DNA from: Alistipes sp. ZOR0009
GTDB taxonomy: Bacteria > Bacteroidota > Bacteroidia > Bacteroidales > ZOR0009
Length of the DNA stretch: 63,297 bases
Assembly (NCBI RefSeq): GCF_000798815.1
Contig: NZ_JTLD01000024.1
Coordinates: forward strand, 1 to 63,297
Direction: 5' to 3'
Every line of letters starts with the position of its first letter. Positions within the stretch are counted from its first letter, which is position 1. The position numbers and the translations under genes were made by a program. Shown one piece after another: positions 46,576 through 55,618 of this stretch. The notes beneath the pieces were generated by a model. It saw only the letters and a list, made by a program, of their open reading frames with translations. It was not told the origin of the DNA and ran no database searches.

Positions 46576-47448
46576 ATGATTAGCAAAGTTCTACTCTCTA
46601 TCCTAACAATCTGTACCGCAACCGCCTTCTCTCAAGAATCAAAACAAGACAAGGCGGATAAAAAACCAACCGTATACTTAGTAGGATCAATCCACAACAT
46701 GCACTTTAACCCCAACAACCACTACTCGATAAACGACCTTTTGGCTCAGATAAGCGCGTTAAAGCCAGATGTTGTTTGTGGAGAGATAACGCCCGAGTCT
46801 TTTAATCAACCAATAGAAGGGTACTTTCCACCCGAGGCCGCATGCCTTGCAGAAATGGCCTCCGAGCTTAAATACCGCTTCGTACCCGTAGATTGGCGCC
46901 TCGACTATGCCACACAAAGCATTGCCGACAAGGAATACCCATCATCCGTAAAAGAAAAAAGCGATCCCCTTCTTAACAAGGTTCAGTTAATACTAAAAGA
47001 GCCCTCACCTTCGTTATACGATAAAATACATAGTAAGGAAACCTTGTCTATACTAGATTCACTATACGAAAACATAATTGGAGTAAACGCCCTTGCCGAA
47101 ATTGCTTGCGGGAGCTGGCACGAACGAAACCGTCGCGCGGTAGAGAATGGCCTAAAGGCAGCCCCAAATGCCCAAACAATTGTATTTGTCTTTGGAGTCG
47201 ACCATCTACCTCAGCTACAGCGGCAGCTAAAGGCTGCCGGTATTGATGCACAAGTAGCCCCGCGAATGTTTACCCCAAGCCTCAACCCTAAGCTACCCAA
47301 ATCCGTTCTGGAAAGATGGAAGCGCAATCGCGATAACCTAATCTCTATCCGCGATAAAAAGATGGAGATATCGTACGACAACTACCTAAAAGTCATAGAT
47401 AGCCGACGCATAGAAAATCTTGAGGAGGCAATTCAGAAATCGCTATAG
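46576..47448 (+). CDS. TraB/ChaN-like secreted protein
   Basis: 290 residues with a signal peptide (LLSILTICTATAFS). It shows the metal-hydrolase-type motifs of the TraB/Tiki/ChaN superfamily: VYLVGSIHNMHFNPNNHYS (about residues 33-51, with His), VVCGEITPE (about 72-80) and VFVFGVDHLPQL (about 205-216). Related proteins cleave peptide or heme-related bonds, but the substrate here is unknown. The start is preceded by AGAGGTAAG, a fair Shine-Dalgarno-like sequence. Confidence 0.7.
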   Translation: MISKVLLSILTICTATAFSQESKQDKADKKPTVYLVGSIHNMHFNPNNHYSINDLLAQISALKPDVVCGEITPESFNQPIEGYFPPEAACLAEMASELKYRFVPVDWRLDYATQSIADKEYPSSVKEKSDPLLNKVQLILKEPSPSLYDKIHSKETLSILDSLYENIIGVNALAEIACGSWHERNRRAVENGLKAAPNAQTIVFVFGVDHLPQLQRQLKAAGIDAQVAPRMFTPSLNPKLPKSVLERWKRNRDNLISIRDKKMEISYDNYLKVIDSRRIENLEEAIQKSL

Positions 47449-47499
47449 CCATATTTTGACTGTAGCCTCAGCCGACACTAACTACCACAAAATAGCAAC

Positions 47500-48354
47500 A
47501 TGAAAGAACTAACATCTCTTGAAAACCTGAGCTTTGATACTCTTTACAGCTCGTTCAGCAAAGCTTTTAGCGACTACGAAATACAAGTTTCCGAGCAGGA
47601 GCTGCGCATTATGCTAAGCCGACGGGGTTTTGTCCCCTCCCTTTCGTTTGGGCTCTTCGATAATGAGGAGCTCGTTGCATTCACCCTAAATGGGATAGGC
47701 CAATTTAACGGAAAGAAAACCGCCTACGATACTGGTACCGGCACCTTAAAGGAATATAGAGGGCAAGGATTAGCGTCCAAGGTCTTTACCGACTCTATTC
47801 CCTTTCTCAAAAAAGCAGGAGTTGCCCAATACCTGCTAGAGGTGTTGCAGCATAACACAGGAGCTGTTTCGGTATATCAAAAGTTGGGGTTTAAGGTAAG
47901 CAGGGAGTTCAACTACTTCGTACAGGCTACCTCAATGGTCAATATTCCCTCCAAAACGCTCGCTTCGGAGTACCATATTGGAAAAGCCAGCCTAGAGCAA
48001 AAGGAGATCTTTAGCACCTTTTACGACTTTACCCCCTCGTGGCAAAATGGATTCGAGGCTATAGTACGAAGAATCGAAGATTTTACAATTATCGGAGCAT
48101 ACAAAAACGCGCAGCTGGTTGGGTACTGCATCTATGAGCCCAACTCTGGAGATATAACGCAAATTGCAGTGGATAAAGATTTCCGCAGGCAGGGTATTGC
48201 GTCTGCACTACTCACCGAGGCCTTAACAGCGAATAGGCATAGCAACATAAAGGTTATAAATACCGAAATATCATGCACAAGCATCACCGCATTCCTCGGC
48301 TCGTTTGGAATACCTGTAAAAGGAACGCAGTTCGAGATGATAAGGGAGCTGTAA
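47500..48354 (+). CDS. Protein with two GNAT acetyltransferase domains
   Basis: 284 residues. Domain 1 (about 1-145) has EYRGQGLASKVFTDSIPFL and YLLEVLQHNTGAVSVYQKLGF; domain 2 (about 150-284) has AVDKDFRRQGIASALLTEAL and the C-terminal TSITAFLGSFGIPVKGTQFEMIREL. Both contain the acetyl-CoA P-loop (Q/R-x-x-G-x-G/A). The substrate is unknown. It follows the TraB-like gene by about 50 bp and may be co-transcribed. Confidence 0.9.
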   Translation: MKELTSLENLSFDTLYSSFSKAFSDYEIQVSEQELRIMLSRRGFVPSLSFGLFDNEELVAFTLNGIGQFNGKKTAYDTGTGTLKEYRGQGLASKVFTDSIPFLKKAGVAQYLLEVLQHNTGAVSVYQKLGFKVSREFNYFVQATSMVNIPSKTLASEYHIGKASLEQKEIFSTFYDFTPSWQNGFEAIVRRIEDFTIIGAYKNAQLVGYCIYEPNSGDITQIAVDKDFRRQGIASALLTEALTANRHSNIKVINTEISCTSITAFLGSFGIPVKGTQFEMIREL

Positions 48355-48509
48355 CCTCAAGATAACACGTAGGCATTAACAGATGGTATGCTGCGCTTGG
48401 CATACTACCAAAGTACCTACTAGCATAAATACAAGCGTATGCTGCCAAGCTGGTAGCGCTTCTTGGATGAATATTTCAGCAAATAACATAAACTACAACA
48501 TAAATTCTC

Positions 48510-49247
48510 ATGAAACAATTACAACAACGAATTAAGCAAAACGCAACACTCTCGGTAATCACAGCAGTAGCTATTGGCTTTGCCATCTTTTTTATGAGCG
48601 GGGTACTGAAAGATCCCGTTTTTAGCCTACTCGATCAGCACCTACACCTACCTCCCTACTGGGGAAACGTTGTTCTCAAGTTCTTCATGCTTGTTCTCTC
48701 CATCGGAACCATTCTGCTGCTAAACAAAGGAAATCTTAAAAGCTACGGATTTCAACGATCTAAAAACATCCGATACATTCCGTTTGTACTAAAAGTATCA
48801 GCCATCAGCGCCGCTTCTTTTATCTTTTCCTTCCTAGTATTTATGGTTGTCCTATCCAACCTATTTCCAACCGCAAACCATCAAACATTCGAAAACGAAA
48901 ACATTGTTGTCACGATCTTCACCGTATGGATATGGTCGAGCTTATGCGAGGAGGTTTTGGTGCGAGGTGTCGTACAGGGCTTTATTCAGCATCTTCGCCA
49001 TATCAAAATATTCAAGCTAAGCCTCCCTGTAGTTGTGTCGGGCCTGTTTTTTGGAAGCTTGCATGCATTTCTATTTCTATTTATGAGCTGCTGGTTTGCC
49101 GCATTCATTGTTTTTGATACAATAGTGATGGGTATGGTAGCAGCCTACTATAGAGAAAAATCGGAAAGCATAATTCCAGCATTCTGGGTTCACTTTATTG
49201 CCAACGTAATTGGGTGTACGCCATTGCTCTTTAAGTTTATATTCTAA
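48510..49247 (+). CDS. CPBP-family intramembrane protease
   Basis: 245 residues with seven or so hydrophobic helices. The CPBP (Rce1/Abi) glutamate motif is SLCEEVLVRGVVQGF (about residues 145-159, with EExxxR), followed by FFGSLHAFLF (about 188, with His) and the HFIANVIG motif (about 230). Family members are putative glutamic endopeptidases for CAAX-like or bacteriocin-related substrates. The role here is unknown; possible relevance to the peptide genes at 61-62 kb is purely speculative. Confidence 0.88.
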   Translation: MKQLQQRIKQNATLSVITAVAIGFAIFFMSGVLKDPVFSLLDQHLHLPPYWGNVVLKFFMLVLSIGTILLLNKGNLKSYGFQRSKNIRYIPFVLKVSAISAASFIFSFLVFMVVLSNLFPTANHQTFENENIVVTIFTVWIWSSLCEEVLVRGVVQGFIQHLRHIKIFKLSLPVVVSGLFFGSLHAFLFLFMSCWFAAFIVFDTIVMGMVAAYYREKSESIIPAFWVHFIANVIGCTPLLFKFIF

Positions 49248-49340
49248 GATCTTCCTAAAATTAGAGGAACCATCGCAATTGGAGAGCACCAAATTATGCC
49301 GTCTGCAGTACCTTTGCAGCCATTAATAACACACTTCAAC

Positions 49341-49919
49341 ATGAAGAAAAAGATATTTATATTCCTTTTTGATGGCTTTTCTGACTGGGAGATAGCCTAC
49401 CTTACACCCGAAATTAGAAAGAGCAGCACCTTCGAGCTAATCTACTTTTCGAAAGATGGCATGCCCGTAATTTCGATGGGAGGGCTACAGGTAGTACCAA
49501 GCCTAGCGCTAACCGAAATTGTCCCTCACGATGTAGATATGCTAATTCTTCCTGGAGGAACCGCTTGGGAAAAGGGCGATAATGAAGGAGTAACTCCTCT
49601 TGTGAAGTTGATTGTAGATTTAGGCAAGCCTGTAGCTGCCATTTGTGCAGCAACGGCCTATCTGGCCCAGCAGCAGCTGCTAGATAACCTAAAGCATACC
49701 AGCAACGATCTGTACTACCTAAAAGCAGTTGCCCCCGCATATTCCGGCGACTCCTTTTACACAAATGCTTTAGCCACCTCCGATAAAAATATAATTACAG
49801 CCAACGGCATAGCCCCCATCGAATTTGCAAGAGAGGTATTTACCATCTTAGGGTTATACCCAGAACAGGATATCGAGAAGTGGTTCCAACTTTTTAAAAA
49901 TGGAGTTTGGAGCGAATAA
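49341..49919 (+). CDS. DJ-1/PfpI-family protein
   Basis: 192 residues from the ATG at 49341 (MKKKIFIFLFDGFSDWEIAYL); an upstream 15-codon extension is not needed. The nucleophile Cys sits in PVAAICAATAYLAQ (about residue 102), in the usual Cys elbow of the fold. Members act as glyoxalases, deglycases or redox-chaperone proteins; the exact activity is unclear. A terminator follows about 70 bp later. Confidence 0.9.
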   Translation: MKKKIFIFLFDGFSDWEIAYLTPEIRKSSTFELIYFSKDGMPVISMGGLQVVPSLALTEIVPHDVDMLILPGGTAWEKGDNEGVTPLVKLIVDLGKPVAAICAATAYLAQQQLLDNLKHTSNDLYYLKAVAPAYSGDSFYTNALATSDKNIITANGIAPIEFAREVFTILGLYPEQDIEKWFQLFKNGVWSE

Positions 49920-49986
49920 ACCCGACCACCTCAACGGCTAGCCCTAGTTTACTATAGAATTAGAGTAGCCCACAGAGCAATATTTT

Positions 49987-50020
49987 AAGCGCAGCTTTCG
50001 TAGCTGCGCTTCTGTTTTTG
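49987..50020 (+). terminator. Terminator after the DJ-1/PfpI gene
   Basis: AAGCGCAGCT/AGCTGCGCTT stem with CTGTTTTTG. The following 200 bp to the sulfatase gene show nothing else. Confidence 0.85.
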
Positions 50021-50225
50021 TGAATACCTCCATACAACATATATCAGGCTACCTCTTTTTGTTTTATATGGCTTGGCGCAAGCGCACTTCTTTTATACAT
50101 TGCAAGCCTAAACACCAGCGTCGCATAGCCACATAGCGCACAGAAGTAAGTAATCTCCTAACAGAAGGTTACCACAACACCGTGCAGTCGGCTGGCTACG
50201 CCATTTGAAAATTAAACAAACCACC

Positions 50226-51818
50226 ATGAGAAAAGAGTTGGCCATGCTTACCGCCGTAGGGAGCATCACCGCTTCGGGAGTATGCGGTACTAAGCCAAGC
50301 CTGCATGCTCCATCCGCCAACAACGGTAATGGCAGCCGCCCAAACATTCTATTCATCCTATCCGACGATCATACCTCCCAATCGTGGGGTATTTACGGAG
50401 GAATTCTCAGTCGCTACGTAAAAAACGACAACATTAAGCGTCTAGCCAACGAGGGTTGTGTGCTAGAGAATAGCTTTTGCACCAACTCCATCTCGGTTCC
50501 TAGCCGTGCCTCCATCCTAACAGGGAAGTATAGCCACCAAAATGGCGTTTACTCCCTCGACGATGCCCTATCGCCAGATAGCAGCAATATTGCCAAAACC
50601 ATCCGCGAAAGCGGCTACCAAACGGCTCTATTTGGTAAGTGGCATCTTAAGCGCGAACCTAGCGGATTCGACCACTACGCGGTATTTCACGATCAAGGCG
50701 AATACCGCAACCCCGTATTTAAAACGGCCGACAGCTGGATTGACGATGACAAGGGGAATAACGGGAAAAGAGCCATTGGTTTCTCTACGGATTTGGTTAC
50801 AGATAGCACCATCTGCTGGATTAAGCATCGCGATCAAAGCAAGCCCTTCCTTATGTTCTGCCACTTTAAGGCTACTCACGAGCCTTGGGACTATCCCGAA
50901 CGCTTTGCCCATCTATACGACGATGTTGAGATTCCAGAACCAGCCAACCTTATGGAGTTTTTCCCTTCATCAACAAGTAGAACCTTTAAGGGACAAACCT
51001 TAGAAACTATTGGCCGAAACTGGGAGTATGCCTCTAAAGATCCCGACAAATGGTGGTGCAAATATCCAGGGTTGCCCTTTAGCACTCAAGGCATGGATAG
51101 CATTACCGCCCGTAAGAGAATATACCAGAAGTACATTAAGGACTACCTTCGCTGCGGTGCTACGGTAGACGACAACATCGGCAAGCTCCTTCGCTTCCTC
51201 GATGCCGAAGGTTTAAGCCGTAATACCATTGTTATCTACGTATCTGACCAAGGCTTCTTTTTAGGCGAGCACGGTTTCTACGACAAGCGTATCATGTACG
51301 AAGAGGCGCTTCGAATGCCGTTCGTTATTCGATATCCAAAAGAAATTCCTGCCGGAACGCGCAACCACGATATCATCTTAAATACCGACTTTGCAGCGCT
51401 ACTGGCCGACTACGCCCAAGCAAAAGTTCCGACAGGAAGTAACGGAAGAAGCTTCCGCGAAAACTTAAAAGGGAAAACGCCTAAGGGATGGCGCAAAAGT
51501 GCCTACTACCGCTACTGGACGCACCACGATATTCGTCCAGCACACATGGGGATTCGCAACGACCGCTACAAGCTTATCTTTTTCTATGGTAATAGGCTAA
51601 GCACGACTGGTTCAAGCAGCATCCCTACTACCCCAACTTGGGAATTCTACGATTTAAAAATGGATCCGCACGAAAACAGCAACTCCTACAGCAATCCTAA
51701 ATATACCAAGCAAATTAAGCGCATGAAGCAGGAGCTGCTAAAGCAACGCCAGCTGTGTGGCGATGTTGATGCCAACGATTCCACCATGAGGAGAATCATG
51801 GACAGATACTACTGGTAA
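50226..51818 (+). CDS. Sulfatase of the Ser (S-x-P-S-R) type
   Basis: 530 residues from the ATG at 50226; a TTG seven codons upstream is less likely. The first 25 residues are signal-like (MRKELAMLTAVGSITASGVC). Sulfatase hallmarks: PNILFILSDDHTSQSWG (metal Asp pair), SISVPSRASILTGKYSHQNG (about 90-109, with the Ser modified to formylglycine by anSME), GKWHLKREPSGFD (Lys/His), and SDQGFFLGEHGFYDKRIMYEE (about 342). It removes sulfate from a glycan or other ester. No anSME gene and no sulfated-polysaccharide locus is in the window. Confidence 0.93.
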   Translation: MRKELAMLTAVGSITASGVCGTKPSLHAPSANNGNGSRPNILFILSDDHTSQSWGIYGGILSRYVKNDNIKRLANEGCVLENSFCTNSISVPSRASILTGKYSHQNGVYSLDDALSPDSSNIAKTIRESGYQTALFGKWHLKREPSGFDHYAVFHDQGEYRNPVFKTADSWIDDDKGNNGKRAIGFSTDLVTDSTICWIKHRDQSKPFLMFCHFKATHEPWDYPERFAHLYDDVEIPEPANLMEFFPSSTSRTFKGQTLETIGRNWEYASKDPDKWWCKYPGLPFSTQGMDSITARKRIYQKYIKDYLRCGATVDDNIGKLLRFLDAEGLSRNTIVIYVSDQGFFLGEHGFYDKRIMYEEALRMPFVIRYPKEIPAGTRNHDIILNTDFAALLADYAQAKVPTGSNGRSFRENLKGKTPKGWRKSAYYRYWTHHDIRPAHMGIRNDRYKLIFFYGNRLSTTGSSSIPTTPTWEFYDLKMDPHENSNSYSNPKYTKQIKRMKQELLKQRQLCGDVDANDSTMRRIMDRYYW

Positions 51819-51924
51819 TGTAATCGACAAGCCAAAGCAGAACCTTTATTGTTCAAACAGAAAAATAAAGTAATTTAACGCCCATATTAAAGAATAAACA
51901 TATCACAAATCAAACAGGTGTTTT

Positions 51925-52329
51925 ATGAGTCAAAAACCATCGAATGCATTTATTGGCGCATCGTGGATCGCGCTTGGTGTTGGAGTTGCAGGTTATCTTA
52001 CAGGCTTAGCTAGAGCAGAAATGCTGCTAAATGAAAAGGGATACTACCTTACCGTTCTTATTTTAGGGTTGTTTTCTGCTGTTTCAGTTCAAAAGTGTGT
52101 AAGAGACAGGTTAGAGGGAGTTAAAGTTACAGACATTTACTATGGTTTAAGTTGGTTCTCTACACTTGCGGCTATTATTCTACTATCTGTAGGGTTATGG
52201 AATGCCACAATATGGCCTAGCGAAAAAGGTTTCTATGCGTTTTCGTTCCTACTATCTTTGTTTGGTGCTATCGCCGTTCAAAAAAACACGCGTGATGCAC
52301 AAACTGAAGCCTCTGAAGTTGAAAAATAA
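51925..52329 (+). CDS. yiaA: YiaA/YiaB-family inner-membrane protein
   Basis: 134 residues with four hydrophobic helices arranged as two YiaA/B two-helix repeats: [20 protein letters not shown]...[23 protein letters not shown](C)VRD and [18 protein letters not shown]...[27 protein letters not shown]. The paired xxEKGxY and QKxxRD motifs are typical. The function is unknown. Followed by a strong terminator. Confidence 0.9.
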   Translation: MSQKPSNAFIGASWIALGVGVAGYLTGLARAEMLLNEKGYYLTVLILGLFSAVSVQKCVRDRLEGVKVTDIYYGLSWFSTLAAIILLSVGLWNATIWPSEKGFYAFSFLLSLFGAIAVQKNTRDAQTEASEVEK

Positions 52330-52346
52330 ACAACATCCTTCAAATA

Positions 52347-52379
52347 CAAAAAGCAACCCAATTAGGTTGCTTTTTTTGT
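52347..52379 (+). terminator. Terminator after the yiaA gene
   Basis: AAAAGCAACC/GGTTGCTTTT with CAATTA loop and seven T. Confidence 0.9.
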
Positions 52380-52424
52380 ATCCATACTCTCCAAGAGGAC
52401 AAGCCATATACATAAAAAAGTTGG

Positions 52425-53225
52425 CTACTTACTCTTTTCGATCTTCCTATACGAAGTAATCAGCCCCTGAATTAACGAAGAGCTAAAACCTTGGTGCTCC
52501 ATTTCATTTAATCCGGATATGGTAATACCCATTGGCGTTGTCACCCTATCAATTTCGCGTTCGGGGTGCGCCTTAGAGCTTAGAATTAGCTCGCTAGCTC
52601 CCTTCATAGTTTGAGCGGTAATGAGCTGCGCCATCTCCGCGCTAAAGCCAATCTCGATGCCCCCCTGCATGGCCGCACGCATAAAGCGCAGCGCAAAGGC
52701 AATTCCACACGAGCCTAAAACAGTTGCAGCAGCCATCAGCTCCTCATTAATAACGGCGGTTTCGCCCAGCTGGTTAAACAGCTCCTCCACCACAGGAAGC
52801 CTATCCGCCCAAGGTTTATCAAACGAGATACAGGTCATTGATTGGCCTAAACCAATGGCAGTGTTGGGCATCGCCCTAAATACAGGGATGTCAGAGCCAG
52901 CCGCCTTCTGTAGCACCTCCGAACTAACACCCGACACCAGCGACACCAACGTCTTTTGCGCCGTTAGCGCTGGCTTTATCTCCTTAATAACATCGACCAC
53001 CTGATACGGCTTAATGGCAAGGATTATTAAATCGCAGGCAGCAGCAGCATCAACGTTGCTTGGGAGCACGTTAACACCTCTTTCCTTTAAATGATTCAGC
53101 TGATGCGTTCGTCGTCGGGTGATGTAGAGCTTATCTGCCTCCAAAACCTGCATCTTCAAAATACCTTCGGCAACTGCCGCGCCTAAATTTCCGCCGCCAA
53201 TAATGGCAACCCTGTTGCAACTCAT
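52425..53225 (-). CDS. proC: Pyrroline-5-carboxylate reductase
   Basis: 266 residues from the ATG at 53225; the codon before is TTG. It makes proline from pyrroline-5-carboxylate with NAD(P)H. Rossmann motif VAIIGGGNLGAAVAEGIL at the start, AIKPYQVVDVI, VFRAMPNTAIGLGQSMT (about 117-133) and the dimerisation region with LLGSCG-type VLGSCGIAFALRFM and DRVTTPMGITISGLNEME, where family members usually read SPGGTT. Monocistronic. Confidence 0.95.
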   Translation of the reverse strand: MSCNRVAIIGGGNLGAAVAEGILKMQVLEADKLYITRRRTHQLNHLKERGVNVLPSNVDAAAACDLIILAIKPYQVVDVIKEIKPALTAQKTLVSLVSGVSSEVLQKAAGSDIPVFRAMPNTAIGLGQSMTCISFDKPWADRLPVVEELFNQLGETAVINEELMAAATVLGSCGIAFALRFMRAAMQGGIEIGFSAEMAQLITAQTMKGASELILSSKAHPEREIDRVTTPMGITISGLNEMEHQGFSSSLIQGLITSYRKIEKSK

Positions 53226-53391
53226 CAATTATATATTTTAATCGTCAATTTCACCATCTCTTTGCTCGCGCAAATCAACAAGTGTCCGTTCGTCAGATAG
53301 GCAAGCAGCGCTAGGGGAGCCAGCGCAGCTATATCCAATTAAGGGCGAAAGATAGTAAAAACCCAAGCGGCAGCCTACCGCAACCTACCAA

Positions 53392-53427
53392 TAAAAAAGG
53401 ATGGCCTTTCCCGCCATCCTTTTTTAT
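53392..53427. terminator. Bidirectional-type hairpin after the dihydroorotate dehydrogenase-like gene
   Basis: AAAAAGGATGGC/GCCATCCTTTTTT, flanked by A and T runs. It lies downstream of the minus-strand dihydroorotate dehydrogenase-like gene. Confidence 0.85.
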
Positions 53428-53443
53428 ATAGAGTAAAACAATA

Positions 53444-54421
53444 CTAGTCGTGATTGCTAAAGTAGCGCATAAACTGCGAGCGCTCGTACACCTCGGGGTT
53501 GGCAAAGTTCTTAAAGCTCATTTTCCCCCTAAACTCGTCGATAGAGTTGTAGCCATGCCTATCCATCCAAGCGGTGATAGCACCAAGCATCTCGGGTATG
53601 GCATCAGCCCCTTTTTGGTAGATAAGCGAGCATACCTCCACCACCGAAGCTCCGGCCAGCAGCAGCTTAATGGCAGCCTCGCCGCTATGCACCCCGGTCG
53701 ATGCTGCAACATCAACCTGTGGCACCGACGAAGACACGATGCCTACCCAACGTAGCGTATCGCGAAGATCAGAACCGCTGCTAAACACGTCGGCAGCGCC
53801 CATTTTCATGGTTTCGATATTGATATCTGGCTCGTACAAGCGGTTAAAAAGCACCACCCCGTTTACTTTACGGAAGTAGAGCTGATCTACCATGTAGGGC
53901 ACGTTGGTAAATCCCTTAGCCATCTTAACAGAAACAGGAATGGTAACAACCTCGCGTACCTTAGCAGCCACCTCGAGGTACTGCGCCTCGCAGTGCGCCG
54001 CATTTTGATGCTTATCGGTAGCTAGGAAGAAGATGTTTAGCTCCAACGCATCGGCACCGGCAGCCTCTATCTTCTTGGCAAAGCTTACCCACTGGCCAGC
54101 GCTGGCACAGTTGATGCTTGCAATAACGGGTATGGCAACCGCCTTTTTCGATTCGCGAATAAGGGTCAGATACTCCTCTACGGAGTTATCTACGGCGTAG
54201 CTCATGATGTAGTCGTGCGCCTCGGGGTAGTCGCCTACCTGCTCGTACGCCTGCGCCTCGTGCATTATCTGCTCCTGAAAAAGCGACTTAAGAACAACGG
54301 CACCGGCACCAGCCTCCTCCATCTTCTTTACCTTATCAACCGAGGCAGTAAGCCCCGAGCTGCTTACCACTATGGGATTCTTAAGCGTTAGTCCAAGATA
54401 CTTTACTTCTAATGATCTCAT
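53444..54421 (-). CDS. Dihydroorotate dehydrogenase-like protein
   Basis: 325 residues, FMN-dependent TIM-barrel of the PyrD superfamily, of the group annotated as dihydroorotate dehydrogenase-like. KYLGLTLKNPIVVSSSGLT opens the protein; ASINCASAGQWVSFAKKIEAAGADALELN (about 102-130) and IPVSVKMAKG and ASTGVHSGEAAIKLLLAGA carry the FMN-binding features. The Cys-containing NCASAG loop is at the usual active-site base position, but true pyrimidine activity is not certain; other members act on other 2-electron acceptors. Monocistronic. Confidence 0.85.
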   Translation of the reverse strand: MRSLEVKYLGLTLKNPIVVSSSGLTASVDKVKKMEEAGAGAVVLKSLFQEQIMHEAQAYEQVGDYPEAHDYIMSYAVDNSVEEYLTLIRESKKAVAIPVIASINCASAGQWVSFAKKIEAAGADALELNIFFLATDKHQNAAHCEAQYLEVAAKVREVVTIPVSVKMAKGFTNVPYMVDQLYFRKVNGVVLFNRLYEPDINIETMKMGAADVFSSGSDLRDTLRWVGIVSSSVPQVDVAASTGVHSGEAAIKLLLAGASVVEVCSLIYQKGADAIPEMLGAITAWMDRHGYNSIDEFRGKMSFKNFANPEVYERSQFMRYFSNHD

Positions 54422-54550
54422 TCGAATATAATTTTTGGGTTAGATGGAACCCGCATGTAAGGCTATATTCAGACCTGTTTGCGACTGCTAGTCTTGCGGG
54501 TTTCATGGTTTAAGTCGACATTTCAAAATATACTAGGCAATATAGCCAAA

Positions 54551-55228
54551 TCATTTGGAAGAGTAAACCCTGCCTCCAAATATTGCAGAACCAACGCGCA
54601 CAATGGTACTTCCTTCGGCAATAGCCAGCGAATAGTCGTCGGACATACCCATCGATATCTCCTTAAAGTGCGCATCACCGGCAAAGTAGCGCTGCTTAAT
54701 CTTGGTAAATATTTCCTTCAGATGGCGGAACTCGTAGCTTACCTGCTCCTGATTATCGGTAAAGGTGGCCATGCCCATTACCCCCACCATGCGTACGTTA
54801 CGCAACTCGGCTAGCGCTCCCGATTCCAAGAACTCCGACAAATCAGCATAGTCAAAGCCAAACTTAGTCTCCTCCTCGGCAATGTGCATTTGGAAGAGGC
54901 AGTCTACTACCCGTCCGTTTTTGGCCGCCTCCTTGTCGATTACCGCCAGCAGCTTAGGCGAGTCTACCGAATGGATTAGCGACACAAAGGGGGCAATATA
55001 CTTCACCTTGTTGGTTTGCAGGTGGCCAATCATATGCCACTCGATATCCTTGGGCAGATCGTTCCACTTCTGAGTCAGCTCCTGCGGCTTATTCTCGCCA
55101 AACACGCGCTGTCCGGCACGGTAAGCCTCCTCGATGGCCTCGTTGGGCTTGGTCTTCGATACGGCTACCAGCTTAACCTCGTTGGGAATTCCCTTACGTA
55201 CTAGGTTTAAATTTTCTATGATGCTCAT
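54551..55228 (-). CDS. YggS-family pyridoxal-phosphate homeostasis protein
   Basis: 225 residues from the ATG at 55228; the ORF start one codon earlier is GTG. PLP-binding Lys in LVAVSKTKPNEAIEEAYRAG (about residue 25); GENKPQEL; EWHMIGHLQTNKVKYI (about 65-80); FGFDYADLSEFL; SMGMSDDYSLAIAEGSTIVRVGSAIFG (near the C-terminus). It is a PLP carrier affecting vitamin B6 and amino-acid homeostasis. A CAAAGGTA (TACCTTTG on the minus strand) box lies at 55249-55256. Confidence 0.95.
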   Translation of the reverse strand: MSIIENLNLVRKGIPNEVKLVAVSKTKPNEAIEEAYRAGQRVFGENKPQELTQKWNDLPKDIEWHMIGHLQTNKVKYIAPFVSLIHSVDSPKLLAVIDKEAAKNGRVVDCLFQMHIAEEETKFGFDYADLSEFLESGALAELRNVRMVGVMGMATFTDNQEQVSYEFRHLKEIFTKIKQRYFAGDAHFKEISMGMSDDYSLAIAEGSTIVRVGSAIFGGRVYSSK

Positions 55229-55248
55229 CACTCTACAATTTCTGAACC

Positions 55249-55256
55249 CAAAGGTA
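55249..55256 (-). promoter_or_regulatory. -7 promoter box for the YggS gene
   Basis: Minus strand TACCTTTG, 20-28 bp upstream of the start codon; no clear -33 box. Confidence 0.45.
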
Positions 55257-55342
55257 TCAAAGCCATCGAAAAAAGTAAAATATTATTCGATATACGTTAT
55301 ATCTGGCTCCTATTTATTGCCAACAATGGGTTGATGCCCGCC

Positions 55343-55510
55343 TTATGAGGCCCTAAAAATGGACGACAGCTGATGGGTGTCCACCTCCGAGCTCCTAAAA
55401 ATAGAAAACAGCTGATGGGTGTTCACCTCCGAACTCCTAGAAATAGAAAACAGCTGATGGGTGTCGGCTTCAGAACTCCTGAAAATGAAAAAAACTGCTG
55501 ATGGGTGTGC
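55343..55510. repeat. 42-bp tandem array, about 3.5 copies
   Basis: CAGCTGATGGGTGT recurs at 55367, 55409 and 55451 (exactly 42 bp apart) and at about 55495 (44 bp). The linkers (CACCTCCGAACTCCTAGAAA) are also conserved. The reverse complement shares CCATCAGCTG with the array at the left window edge. It lies about 109 bp upstream of the AraC-type gene. Confidence 0.92.
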
Positions 55511-55618
55511 TTCAAGCGACAACACAGCCTAACAGTACCAATTTTTTACTACATTTGGTTGCAAGCGGCCTTCCTTTAAGGCTACCGATATCCCCCAAAT
55601 ACTATAGCTACAAATAAA

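Noticed and set aside
50542-51003. A 153-residue plus-strand frame inside the sulfatase gene
   Set aside because: It is in another frame of a well-supported sulfatase with all its motifs; no independent evidence.
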